Assembly (NCBI RefSeq): GCF_024362805.1
Contig: NZ_CP093299.1
Span: forward strand, 2,326,001-2,390,000
Direction: 5' to 3'
Length of the DNA: 64,000 nucleotides
DNA from: Salipaludibacillus sp. LMS25
Lineage (GTDB): Bacteria > Bacillota > Bacilli > Bacillales > Salisediminibacteriaceae
Shown: in pieces, positions 38,098 through 46,515 of the stretch
Layout: every line of letters begins with the position of its first letter
Numbering within the stretch: the stretch's first letter is position 1
Program-made: the position numbers and the translations under genes
The notes under the pieces: generated by a model
Databases searched by the model: none
What the model was told of the DNA's origin: nothing
Seen by the model: the letters and a program-made list of their open reading frames with translations, nothing else

Positions 38098-38580
38098 TTA
38101 TTCTTCTTCCACTTCAATATTAAACTCTTCGATTAGTTCTTCCCATCTTTCATGGTATTTTTCTTCTTCAGATTGAGCTTTTATAAAGCTTTCTTCGTAG
38201 GCGTGTAAACCTTGTTCATAGGTATCTAAATCACCTGTGAATAAAGCAGGTATAGTTTCTTCAAGTGATGCTAGTCCTTCTGTTAGGTGTTCATTAGCAC
38301 TTAATAACATATCATGGACTTCTTGCGTTTCATCATGTGAAATGTCAATGTCTTTTAGTGCGGTAATAATATTGGCATGCTGTTCTTGAAGCTCATGAAT
38401 GGCTGCCAGCTCATCTTCTTCACTTATGATGTCTGCCTTCTCATACTCAGCTAAATTATTAGCAAATTCCTTAATATGCTCATCATAATTGACTATATAA
38501 TGGTCATTCCATGATTCAAAATAAGGTATCAAATATGGAATAATAAATGTGGGGTCCACTTCAGACGGACACTTTCTCAA
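38098..38580 (-). pseudogene. 5'-truncated lipoprotein paralogue
   Basis: The 160-codon frame is a paralogue of the next upstream lipoprotein (38718-39221): both are acidic, all-helical, with HDE(T/S)-E-(V/L)H followed by a leucine-rich helix and a tyrosine/glutamate-rich end. It lacks a signal peptide and lipobox. Its first residues (RKCPSEVDP) are encoded by repeat C, which has replaced the native 5' end. There is no convincing ribosome binding site. Probably a pseudogene, though a terminator is still present downstream. Confidence 0.6.
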
Positions 38581-38667
38581 GGGCTTGTCTTCAGCTAACT
38601 TTTGCTCGGTAATTCCTCACAAAAGTGGATCTTCAGACTGCGCTTCATCCTTCGGGAGTCGCCGTCT
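38554..38667 (-). repeat. Intergenic repeat C, copy 2
   Basis: On the minus strand it reads AGACGGCGACTCCC at one end and CCGTCTGAAG at the other, and is nearly identical to 63296-63406. The ends AGACGG/CCGTCT are inverted. It overlaps the beginning of the truncated lipoprotein frame. Confidence 0.8.
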
Positions 38668-38717
38668 CGTTCAGCCAATTTTTATCATCCGTATATTAAT
38701 TAAAGTGATAATCTGAA

Positions 38718-39221
38718 TTACAATCTTTCATCTGTATATTCTAAATCGTATTTTTCAACTAATTCATCAAGTCTGTTATTATAATCATCAATTTCTTCAT
38801 AGGATTCCGCAAGGGTTTTAGAGGACTCTTCAAATAGTTCATTAGAGGTTTCCTCGTCACCTTCAAATAACGCATCTAAAGCATCTTTTGCTTGAGTATA
38901 TGCCAACAATTCTTTTTCGACAGAACTAATTAAAATAGCATGAAGTTCTATGGACTCATCATGCTGTAGAGAAACTTCTTGAACGAAATCCAACTGTTTT
39001 TGTACCTCGGCTATAACACTTTCATACATGGCATAAAGGTCTTCTTCTGAGCCGGTAAAATAGGTGATGGCATCTAAATCGGGTTCAATGCTTTCCCACA
39101 TCTCATTGTATGTTTGTAAGTCACCATTTGTATAATCGACTAACTCATTAACCGCAGGATTACAAGCAGTTATAAACAGGGTAGTTAGTAAAAGCAATGT
39201 CATCATAAAGATTTTTTTCAT
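38718..39221 (-). CDS. Small helical lipoprotein
   Basis: A 167-residue lipoprotein. The signal peptide ends in FITAC (lipobox, Cys20) and the mature part is acidic and helical with three or four long helices. No named family recognised; it looks like a YkyA-type cell-wall-associated helical bundle, but this is a weak guess. ATG 39221 follows GGAGAG. A truncated paralogue lies downstream. Confidence 0.7.
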   Translation of the reverse strand: MKKIFMMTLLLLTTLFITACNPAVNELVDYTNGDLQTYNEMWESIEPDLDAITYFTGSEEDLYAMYESVIAEVQKQLDFVQEVSLQHDESIELHAILISSVEKELLAYTQAKDALDALFEGDEETSNELFEESSKTLAESYEEIDDYNNRLDELVEKYDLEYTDERL

Positions 39222-39615
39222 GTATAGCTCTCCTTACTATCATTTAATTTTATTAAGTTAATAAAAATATTGAAAATAGAATTTCGCTCTACAGTTAGAC
39301 CAACCAATATCCTATCAAATTTTCGACTAAGAAGTTGTCGTTTTTTGTCACAATTTTAATTAAGTTGTAAAAATGATTCTAATGTCTTAATTAATCTAAT
39401 CGTTATGGGCCTTACGAAGCGTTTATTTCATTCGGGGAACTTTCTAGAGAATGCAAACCGTTGATACTGGTGGCTTGTTACCAAGGTCTAAAGGTCTATT
39501 TTTAATGAGCTAAGTATAGGAAACATCCCAAGCCTCAAAAAAATGGTAAACTGAGTAAGTTGTTGACAGAAGTGAAGATATGTCGAACGAAATTTTAAGA
39601 TTACTAGGGGGAAAT
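39222..39615. other. Divergent promoter region of two lipoprotein genes
   Basis: AT-rich and without a gene. It must hold promoters in both directions; I see no clear operator. Confidence 0.4.
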
Positions 39616-40926
39616 ATGAAAAAATTATTTTTAGGTGGTTGTTTATTTGTTAGTCTTTTGACTGTAGCGGCTTGTCAGGCTGAGCCTACTGCTGACGAGG
39701 TGTTTGAAACTGCAAGTGACGTACACTCAGAAACGGATTCTATGGATGTGTCATTTGAAATAGAAGTTGATGACGTGGCAAGCAGCTGGATGATGCGTCT
39801 AGATTATAAAAATGATACGTATTATTTAGTGACAGATGATGAGTATGCTGAGTTATATCAAGAGGATGATACTATAGGCATTATTATAAACGGATCAGTG
39901 ATGAACCCTGAAGCAACACGTGCCGATAGTTACAAAGCTGTAATGGCTAATTTTATAGAACATCATGAAAACCCAATGAGACGGCTAAAAGAATTTGATG
40001 AGACTATTGAGGAAAAGTTTGAACTAGAAGTGACAGACTCGGACTATATTCTGACGTATAGTGGAGATGAAAAGGCCCAGCAATTATACGCTGAAGGTTT
40101 AGCAGAAGAAATCCGAGAACAAGATCCTAGTGCTCCAGACTTTACAGATGTCTCTGCAAATAAGATAGAACTTACAATTACAATAGATAAAGAGACAGAG
40201 AGAATTCAAGAGATTCATGAGGTGTTAGATTATACTGTCACGGCAATGGATGAGGCTAATGACATAGTAGTAGAAAATACGTATACGTATTCCAATTTTC
40301 AATCTGTTGAGATTGAAAAACCTGAACTGTTAGATACATTAGTCGGTGAAGAAGAACAAGCCCTATATGAAGATGAAGCTGCCAACTATTTAGAGGCACT
40401 CATTGAAGCAACTGTTTATCAAAATGCGGAAGATTTTGGAGAGAACGCAGCAGGATCCGGCTCTCCTGAAGAAAAACAATCGGAAGGCGACCACCAAAAA
40501 GAAAGTTTCAAAGAATTCTATCGGCAAAACACAGAAGAAAATATGGGGGAAGTGGTTTCAAGTGATGCTATCGATGCCTTAACCGATGCCTTTATGGAGG
40601 CACTTTCACAAACATCCTACGAGGTAGTCGATTCTCAATTGGTGTCGAATGAGCAAATTGTTGTGACACTATCAATCGAGGGGCTTCAGGATTGGGCTAT
40701 TCAATCAATAGTTGAAAAAAAATTGATTGAGGAAGTGGAAGCAGGTGACGTGGAGCAAGAGGACATTTTTGAAAGAAATGTAGAATTGTTAATAGATGTT
40801 TATGAAAATGCAAAGCAATATTGGGCAGATCCGATTGAAGTGGATGTGACAGTAAGTCGCTTAGAAGATGGTACTTATATGGTCTTTGTTCAAGATGAGT
40901 ATTTAATCGGCGGCTTCGTTCAATAA
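39616..40926 (+). CDS. Large acidic lipoprotein with two domains
   Basis: A 436-residue lipoprotein: signal peptide with lipobox VAAC, an N-terminal beta-rich domain (about 20-230; resembles the LolA-like lipoproteins annotated DUF6612), an acidic linker around 280-300, and a C-terminal domain (about 300-436) with YEVVDSQL and VTVSRLEDGTYMVF resembling DUF5105. Both family names are tentative. GGGGGAA precedes ATG 39616; a longer frame from ATG 39580 is unlikely because it hides the signal peptide. The stop codon lies within the ATAAA flank of repeat B copy 5. Confidence 0.7.
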   Translation: MKKLFLGGCLFVSLLTVAACQAEPTADEVFETASDVHSETDSMDVSFEIEVDDVASSWMMRLDYKNDTYYLVTDDEYAELYQEDDTIGIIINGSVMNPEATRADSYKAVMANFIEHHENPMRRLKEFDETIEEKFELEVTDSDYILTYSGDEKAQQLYAEGLAEEIREQDPSAPDFTDVSANKIELTITIDKETERIQEIHEVLDYTVTAMDEANDIVVENTYTYSNFQSVEIEKPELLDTLVGEEEQALYEDEAANYLEALIEATVYQNAEDFGENAAGSGSPEEKQSEGDHQKESFKEFYRQNTEENMGEVVSSDAIDALTDAFMEALSQTSYEVVDSQLVSNEQIVVTLSIEGLQDWAIQSIVEKKLIEEVEAGDVEQEDIFERNVELLIDVYENAKQYWADPIEVDVTVSRLEDGTYMVFVQDEYLIGGFVQ

Positions 40927-41078
40927 AACGAACCTTCAATCAGTGGGCGTTTTCGTTCTTCTCCCACTGATTGTTAGTTGAGCGAATCAGGACATGAGCG
41001 TCCGTTATCTGCTGCCTAAATTGAGTTAGTTCTTCTCTCTAGTTTAGGTGGGGGTTTTACGGACGGTTATCTGTGAAA
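40923..41078 (-). repeat. Intergenic repeat B, copy 5
   Basis: A reverse-orientation copy: CTTCAATCAGTGGGCG at the left and CGGACGGTTATCTGTG at the right, with the two characteristic hairpins. ATAAA (TTTAT on the other strand) at 40923-40927 overlaps the stop codon of the preceding gene. Confidence 0.8.
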
Positions 41079-41096
41079 AATAGGGGACAATAAAGA

Positions 41097-41136
41097 AAAC
41101 AAGGCAACTCGTTAGAACGAGCTGTCTTGTTTTAAT
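41097..41136 (-). terminator. Bidirectional terminator
   Basis: AAAACAAG-G-CA-ACTCGTT pairs with AACGAGC-TG-T-CTTGTTTT, with T-runs on both strands. It ends the five-gene minus-strand operon. Confidence 0.75.
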
Positions 41137-41146
41137 ATGTGCTGAA

Positions 41147-41749
41147 TCAAAGGCCTTTAAGCAATTTTTCAAGCTGTTCAGGTGTCGCCATCCCATTTAC
41201 TTGTATTGTGCCTTCTTGAGATAAAGAAATCTCCAGTCTGTTGGGCATTTGTTCAATGTTAGCTTCTAAATGACGATACGTATCCGTTAAAAAGTGGTAT
41301 CGCTGGTTTGCTGAGCCAACCCAGGGACGGCTTGTATCAAGTTGTTCTTGAATAAACGGACCATCAATAAAAAGGTCGGTGACGTTAAGGAGTTCATCTG
41401 TTCCCTTTTTGTTCATCGTGTCTAACTGTTCACGATAGTAGCCGCTAAACGTCATAATAGATAACTTGGTTTGCTTTATTTTTTGCCCTAAATGGGCTAA
41501 GGCTTCTGCTTGTTCGAAAGGTTCACCACCAAGGAATGTGACACCTTCTATATCGTGTGTCGCTTTACTTTCCATAATCCAATCAAATACGTCGTCGATA
41601 GAAACGAGTGTGCCACCTTTAAATGACCATGTCCACGGCACTCCGCAACCTTTACAGTGGATTGGACAGCCTTGAACCCAAACGCAAGCACGTTTTCCCG
41701 GTCCCTCAGCGTTTGTATACGGAATGAAGCGGTGTATTCTTAATTGCAT
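41147..41749 (-). CDS. Radical SAM protein, NrdG-like
   Basis: A 200-residue radical SAM protein of the anaerobic-reductase-activase (NrdG/PflA-like) class. The iron-sulphur motif C28-x3-C32-x2-C35 is intact (QGCPIHCKGC), followed by the SAM-binding-type FLGGEPFEQ. No class III ribonucleotide reductase lies nearby, so another target is likely. It starts with a TAATG overlap on the stop of the preceding membrane protein gene, so the two are translationally coupled. Last gene of the five-gene operon. Confidence 0.8.
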   Translation of the reverse strand: MQLRIHRFIPYTNAEGPGKRACVWVQGCPIHCKGCGVPWTWSFKGGTLVSIDDVFDWIMESKATHDIEGVTFLGGEPFEQAEALAHLGQKIKQTKLSIMTFSGYYREQLDTMNKKGTDELLNVTDLFIDGPFIQEQLDTSRPWVGSANQRYHFLTDTYRHLEANIEQMPNRLEISLSQEGTIQVNGMATPEQLEKLLKGL

Positions 41750-42537
41750 TAGAAATCGATAACCCTTCCTTTAGTTGTGGTCTTTTTCTCTTCGGTCGTC
41801 ATTTTACTATTAGGTTGATTTTCTACACTTTCAGAGAAAACAAGAAAAGGACGTGCTTTAATAACGACATGGGGTTTTAGACTATTGCGTTCAGCGAAAT
41901 CTTCAAACGATTCATAAGCCCCGTTTTTGCCTCGTTCTGCTATGATGGATTCTGCTAAAAAAGTATTCAATGATGGGATAGCGGTTAACTCTTGTTTTGT
42001 TGCGCTATTCACTTTAACAGCCTTAATGTCTTTGCTAACGGATCTTTCTGTTCCTACGGAGGTTTCCGGTTGAGAAACGTCAGTCAATAAATTCATATCA
42101 GACGTGAGGTGATCGTGATGAGAAGAAGGCGTAGGGACTGCTCTTATCTCATCATTTTCTGTAGAAGTGCGGATACTCCTTAGTTGTTTTTCGTGTAAGG
42201 CTGCTTCTTTTAGTAAGATTTTTTCTTTTCTTCTTAAATAGTCTGGGCGCGCTAAAAAACCATGGACGATAGACCAGATCCAAGAAGTTATAAAGATTAA
42301 ACTAGATAGAGTCATGAGATTAGATTCCGGTGAGGCAAGTTCATCGATAATGATCCCCTGAGCAAACAAAACACCGTAAATAGCCCCATAGATAAGCCAC
42401 TTCTTTGTGTTGGTTCGTGCCCCAATGTAAAAGAAACTTATATAGCTGGTAAAACCGATGAAGAATAGCCAAAGCATCCATAAAGAGTTCATTAGCTCCC
42501 ATTTCTTCCCCATCTGAGTAATACTAGGTTTTTCCAT
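41749..42537 (-). CDS. Membrane protein with helix-hairpin-helix domain
   Basis: A 262-residue protein. Residues about 15-110 contain three or four membrane segments (LWMLWLFFIGFTSYISFF, WLIYGAIYGVLFAQGIII, LSSLIFITSWIWSIVHGF). A basic and then Ser/Thr-rich linker follows. Residues about 175-240 form a ComEA-like helix-hairpin-helix (VNSATKQELTAIPSL, AERGKNGAYESFEDFAERN), usually a nonspecific DNA- or protein-binding module. The C-terminus reads KGRVIDF, closely similar to the GRSIDF end of the AAA protein in the same operon. Function unknown. Confidence 0.75.
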   Translation of the reverse strand: MEKPSITQMGKKWELMNSLWMLWLFFIGFTSYISFFYIGARTNTKKWLIYGAIYGVLFAQGIIIDELASPESNLMTLSSLIFITSWIWSIVHGFLARPDYLRRKEKILLKEAALHEKQLRSIRTSTENDEIRAVPTPSSHHDHLTSDMNLLTDVSQPETSVGTERSVSKDIKAVKVNSATKQELTAIPSLNTFLAESIIAERGKNGAYESFEDFAERNSLKPHVVIKARPFLVFSESVENQPNSKMTTEEKKTTTKGRVIDF

Positions 42538-42543
42538 GTCTTT

Positions 42544-42762
42544 CTACTCTCCCTTAACGATTCTTTTTTCCATCACTGGTTGTTGAATTGACGTTGTTTG
42601 ATAATAGTCTTCCGTAAATTCAGAGTCTATGGCTTCTGCATCCAACAAGTTTTCAAGAAGAGTGACGTACTGGAGGCATTCGTCACCTGTCATACCAAGT
42701 GTTTTAGCATTGATTTTGCCATCTGGCGTAATTTCAATGCGCAGTTTTTTGTTTGAACTCAT
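42544..42762 (-). CDS. DUF2997 protein
   Basis: A 72-residue protein with the DUF2997 pattern: LRIEITPDGKINAKTLGMTG, then D-E-C-L-x-Y near residue 30. Such proteins accompany Ycf35/DUF1257 in other bacteria and cyanobacteria; their job is unknown. Six bases separate it from the next gene. AGGAGGTTAAG precedes its ATG at 42762. Confidence 0.8.
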   Translation of the reverse strand: MSSNKKLRIEITPDGKINAKTLGMTGDECLQYVTLLENLLDAEAIDSEFTEDYYQTTSIQQPVMEKRIVKGE

Positions 42763-42767
42763 CTTTC

Positions 42768-43217
42768 TTAACCTCCTACTTGAAAAGTCAAAACGCGATT
42801 GTTAGTCGTAGTATTGACGGTATCTTCTTCTAAAATTAATCCTTCATCTTTTGCCCGTTGAAGAATTTTTTCGTACGTTTGTTCTTGGACAAGCTGCATG
42901 TATTCTTGTTGGAGGTCAGCAATAAAATCTTCAGCATCTTTCTCTAATACGTCTTTATGGAACGCAGCACTAAACTGTCCGTTCTCTTCTTGTTTAAACA
43001 TCATCGAGATATTGCCAAGAGATGTCGTTAACTCCTGCTCGTTTTTGTTGTCTATGTTGCATCCGTAATTTGATAAAGCTGTTTTTAACAGACGTTCATC
43101 CTTTATTGGTGTACTTATTTTATAGTAATCACCTTCTTCAACTTTTTGCTCTAAAGCAACAGAGATGGCTGATGTTAGGCCAACTGCAATAGGGATAAGG
43201 GCTAATGTAAGGCTCAT
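42768..43217 (-). CDS. Ycf35/DUF1257-like protein with N-terminal hydrophobic segment
   Basis: A 149-residue protein. After a hydrophobic N-terminus (LALIPIAVGLTSAISVAL) comes a region like Ycf35/DUF1257: YYKISTPIKDERLLKTAL, then YEKILQRAKDEGLILEEDT and NRVLTFQV at the end. The hydrophobic extension is not usual for the plastid and cyanobacterial forms. The start is ATG 43217, seven bases after AAGGAG; a longer frame to 43259 overlaps the upstream gene and is unlikely. It sits directly downstream of the AAA gene. Confidence 0.75.
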   Translation of the reverse strand: MSLTLALIPIAVGLTSAISVALEQKVEEGDYYKISTPIKDERLLKTALSNYGCNIDNKNEQELTTSLGNISMMFKQEENGQFSAAFHKDVLEKDAEDFIADLQQEYMQLVQEQTYEKILQRAKDEGLILEEDTVNTTTNNRVLTFQVGG

Positions 43218-43236
43218 AGATAGTCTCCTTTCTAAT

Positions 43237-44901
43237 CTAAAAATCGATTGATCTACCACCGCGGGACCGTTTAATATCTTCAGGAGCAGGTTTTACCTCT
43301 TTCGGTGCAGCTTTCATGGCAGGGGTATCTTGACCATATTCGTTGCGGTCTTCTTGAGAGGTTGCCGCTACAGCTCTCACATTAGCCCACTCACGTAACG
43401 AGCGAATTTGTTCAGCTTGTGTGACTGAGAGTGGGACCGTCTGTTCAATGGATTGTTCTAAATCTTGTAAAGTAATGCTGCGGTTTTGATAAAAGGCTTC
43501 AAATAAACCTGAAATAACGGCCTGCTCGATTTCAGCTCCCACAAAACCCTCTGTTTTTTCCGCTAAAGCGTCTAGCACGTCAGCAGAAATCTCAAAGTCT
43601 CCTTTCGCCTGCTTCGATTTCAATCGCTTATTTAAGTGAATGTTAAAAATAACCTGTCTTTCTTTTTTGGTAGGTAAGTCGACGAAAAAGATTTCATCAA
43701 AACGGCCTTTCCTTAATAATTCAGGAGGCAATGATTGAATATTATTAGCGGTTGCAATAACGAAAACGGGCTTCGTTTTCTCTTGCATCCATGTTAGTAA
43801 AGAACCGAATATTCTTGTGGAAGTGCCACCGTCACCGCCAGAGCCAGTACCACTTAACCCTTTTTCAATTTCATCGATCCATAAAATACCAGGCGCAATA
43901 GCTTCAGCTGTTTGAATGGCTTTACGCATATTTTGTTCACTGCTTCCTACCACACCGCTGAAAATTTTCCCCATGTCTAGCTTTAATAAAGGCAGATGCC
44001 ACATAGCGCTCATCGCTTTAGCAATTAAACTTTTTCCACACCCAGGAACCCCAGTTATCAGGACGCCTTTAGGAGATGGTAAGCCGTAATCATCGGCTGT
44101 TCCAAGCCACGAATTATTCCGTTTCGTCAGCCAGCGTTTAATGTTATCTAGTCCGCCAACATCCTCCATGTTTAAGTTAACAGGGATATATTCTAAGATA
44201 CCTGTCTTTTGAATAATCTGCTGTTTTTCTTTGAGGACATGTGAAATACTGTCCATATTAAGCTTTCCATCACTGACCATCGAGAGGGCAAAGGCATTTT
44301 CAGCTTCTTGTAACGTAAGTCCTAGAGCTGCTTTAACAAGTTTTTCTTCTTCATCGTCTGTTAAATTAATCGTTATTCTTTCGTTATTTTGATTGGCTGC
44401 GATAATTTCATCTAACGAGGCCTTTATTTCATCGTATGAAGGAAGATCATAGTCTACAATCACAATATCTTTTTGTAATTCTAAAGGAATATTAAAAATA
44501 GGGGAAACAAATATCACGTTTTTAGGCACGGTGCTTTTTTCCAAAACAGCAGCAAGGTCTCTTATTTTTCTAATGACGTTAAAATCAGCCTGTCTATGTT
44601 CGCCCCCTAAATATGTATGAAAATCTTTCAGAATAAACACAGCAGGTTCATCTATCTTTTCAATAAAATCTAGTGCTTTGATAGGTGTTTGTTCATTCGG
44701 AAAGTCCCTATCTAGGGAACGATACCCTTCAGTAACACTCCAAGTGAACACATTTCTTGTCGTATTAATTGTTTCTTCATCAGCACATAACTGTTTGATT
44801 TCGCTAATGACTCGTTCTTCTTCCCAAGTAGATACACTCAAAAAAGAGAATCGTGCGCGTAAATATTTAGCTATACGTTGTTTAAATGCTTCATTATGCA
44901 T
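43237..44901 (-). CDS. AAA+ ATPase, Ycf46-like
   Basis: A 554-residue protein. Residues about 1-230 look like a degenerate AAA-type domain with no P-loop. Residues about 240-500 are an intact AAA+ module: Walker A GVPGCGKS (284-291), Walker B ILWIDE (339-344), sensor ATANN and LLRKGRFDE (arginine-finger region). This arrangement is that of Ycf46-type ATPases. A charged linker ends in RGGRSIDF. AAGGTGAG precedes ATG 44901. First gene of a five-gene operon with Ycf35-like, DUF2997, HHH-membrane and radical SAM proteins. Role not known; possibly a remodelling or quality-control machine. Confidence 0.82.
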   Translation of the reverse strand: MHNEAFKQRIAKYLRARFSFLSVSTWEEERVISEIKQLCADEETINTTRNVFTWSVTEGYRSLDRDFPNEQTPIKALDFIEKIDEPAVFILKDFHTYLGGEHRQADFNVIRKIRDLAAVLEKSTVPKNVIFVSPIFNIPLELQKDIVIVDYDLPSYDEIKASLDEIIAANQNNERITINLTDDEEEKLVKAALGLTLQEAENAFALSMVSDGKLNMDSISHVLKEKQQIIQKTGILEYIPVNLNMEDVGGLDNIKRWLTKRNNSWLGTADDYGLPSPKGVLITGVPGCGKSLIAKAMSAMWHLPLLKLDMGKIFSGVVGSSEQNMRKAIQTAEAIAPGILWIDEIEKGLSGTGSGGDGGTSTRIFGSLLTWMQEKTKPVFVIATANNIQSLPPELLRKGRFDEIFFVDLPTKKERQVIFNIHLNKRLKSKQAKGDFEISADVLDALAEKTEGFVGAEIEQAVISGLFEAFYQNRSITLQDLEQSIEQTVPLSVTQAEQIRSLREWANVRAVAATSQEDRNEYGQDTPAMKAAPKEVKPAPEDIKRSRGGRSIDF

Positions 44902-45171
44902 CTTCTCACCTTCTTAAATTATGATCATATTACACATTCCAATTAATTTTATCACAAATAGACTCAGTAGTATTTCCTAATTTGGCAATGAATTGTGATT
45001 AAAGTTCTGATGCTAATGTAGCTGTTTTTTCTAATAGTGTTGGCTAGGTGCTAAGTGGTGTTGGAAAATGAGGGTTAAAGCTAAAGTGACTAATGTCGTG
45101 TCTTTTTGGCTGGGGCTATAAGACGTTAAAATAAATCAGCTGGAGGAATTGTTTGGTGGGATTGTGCTATT

Positions 45172-45332
45172 ATAAAGCTAAGCATCAATTAGTGGGCGTT
45201 TTCCTACATCCCCCACTGATTGTTCGTTTAACTTATGGGACCTTTAGGGGCAGTTTAGCCCCCACCTAAACTTTTCGATCTTCCTAAGTTTTGAGGTGGT
45301 GGTGGGTTACTGCCCATTAAGAGTGGGATAAA
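45172..45332 (-). repeat. Intergenic repeat A, copy 3
   Basis: Reverse orientation, ATAAA at 45172-45176 and 45328-45332. Both hairpins are recognisable. The remaining gap 44902-45395 shows no gene; it must contain the promoter of the AAA operon on the minus strand and of the GNAT gene on the plus strand. Confidence 0.85.
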
Positions 45333-45395
45333 TAGACAGCTAAAAGGCCCTATTCGTGCACGGAGGCCTTGAAGACATAGGCGGGAGGAAATACA

Positions 45396-45869
45396 ATGCT
45401 TTATCAAAACATTTATGAAATGACGGCGCGGCAAGACATTATTAACACGTTTCCACTTATGAAACAATTACGCACACATCTTGATAAGGACACCTATGTG
45501 GCGCTTGTAGAGGAAGCGATGGCAGTTGATCAGTACCGGCTAGTCGCTTTATTTGATGGTGATAAGATGGTTGCTGTAGCAGGGTTTAAACCAATGATTA
45601 CGTTATATTATGGGCGATTTGTTTGGGTATGTGATCTTGTTACTGATAGTGCGAGCCGGTCTAACGGCTACGGGGAAAAACTGTTGACGTACGTAGAGGA
45701 GTGGGCAGGGGCCCATAACTACGAAAAAGTGGCACTATCTTCAGGCTTGCAACGAACGAATGCCCATCGATTTTATGAGGAAAAAATGGCTTACGATAAA
45801 GCCAGCTATGTGTTTAAAAAGGATATATTATCACAGATAACCGTCCGTAAAACTCCGACCTCAAAATAG
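45396..45869 (+). CDS. GNAT family N-acetyltransferase
   Basis: A 157-residue GNAT enzyme. The acetyl-CoA-binding region is at SRSNGYGEKLLTYVEEW, and SSGLQRTNAHRFYEEKMAYDKASYVF is the typical fourth motif. Substrate unknown. GGGAGGAA precedes ATG 45396. After KASYVFKKD, where the family normally ends, the frame runs into repeat B: the last residues LSQITVRKTPTSK and the stop come from the repeat. Confidence 0.88.
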   Translation: MLYQNIYEMTARQDIINTFPLMKQLRTHLDKDTYVALVEEAMAVDQYRLVALFDGDKMVAVAGFKPMITLYYGRFVWVCDLVTDSASRSNGYGEKLLTYVEEWAGAHNYEKVALSSGLQRTNAHRFYEEKMAYDKASYVFKKDILSQITVRKTPTSK

Positions 45870-45985
45870 AGAGCAGAGATAACTCTATATAGGCGGGGGC
45901 TAACGGACGCTAAAGTCCTGATTCACTCAACTACCAATCAGTGGGAGAAGAACGAAAACGCCCACTGATTGAAGGTTCGTTTTAT
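45827..45985 (+). repeat. Intergenic repeat B, copy 3
   Basis: A full-length copy beginning ATTATCACAGATAACCGTCC and ending TGATTGAAGGTTCGTTTTAT. GTCCGT pairs with ACGGAC, and CAATCAGTGGG with CCCACTGATTG. The left end is read as the tail of the GNAT gene. Confidence 0.85.
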
Positions 45986-46151
45986 AAATGGATAAGCAAG
46001 TTTTCACTGTCACAGCGCTAGTAGTGGTAAGGTGGAAATGCTGACATATGGTAAACGTTCATGTTTGTCGGTGATCAATTATCTGACCCGTGTAACCCGT
46101 GTTATTAATTAGCGGCTAAGTATGTTTTATCAGATATGGTCACTAAGGTGA

Positions 46152-46319
46152 GAGAAATATTGCCGTGTTCTTGAACAAGGGGAGATCTTTCCCGAGGATG
46201 ACTTAACATTGATCGAAAAAGACCGTCACCGTGTCTCGGTACCATTAGTAAACGACGTGAAATTCCATGCCCGTTTTAATAAGGAAAAATGGTGTAGCCT
46301 TGAAATAAAGTTTGATTAA
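46152..46319 (+). pseudogene. Gene fragment of unknown family
   Basis: A 55-codon open stretch without a start codon. It contains VLEQGEIFPEDDLTLIEKD and VKFHARFNKEKWCSLEIKFD, which read like a real protein C-terminus. Nothing upstream continues it (stop at 46149). It is followed by a terminator-like hairpin, as expected for the tail of a lost gene. Confidence 0.35.
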
Positions 46320-46357
46320 ATTAACTCTATAAACCTTGATAAAAGAGCAAATAGAAA

Positions 46358-46400
46358 AAGCGTGTTTTGAAAAAAGATTGATCAAAAAACGCTTCTCTTA
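46358..46400 (+). terminator. Terminator-like hairpin
   Basis: AAGCGTGTTTTGA pairs with TCAAAAAACGCTT (one mismatch), followed by CTCTTAATAT. It fits the end of the lost gene at 46152-46319. Confidence 0.55.
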
Positions 46401-46515
46401 ATATATACAATTAAGTCATTCTTTTATAAAAATGTTTGATCATTTCTGTGATCCTTATTCCATTAAAGCGCCCGATTGCGATAGATTAAAAAATCGAAAA
46501 AGGACTTCATAACAT

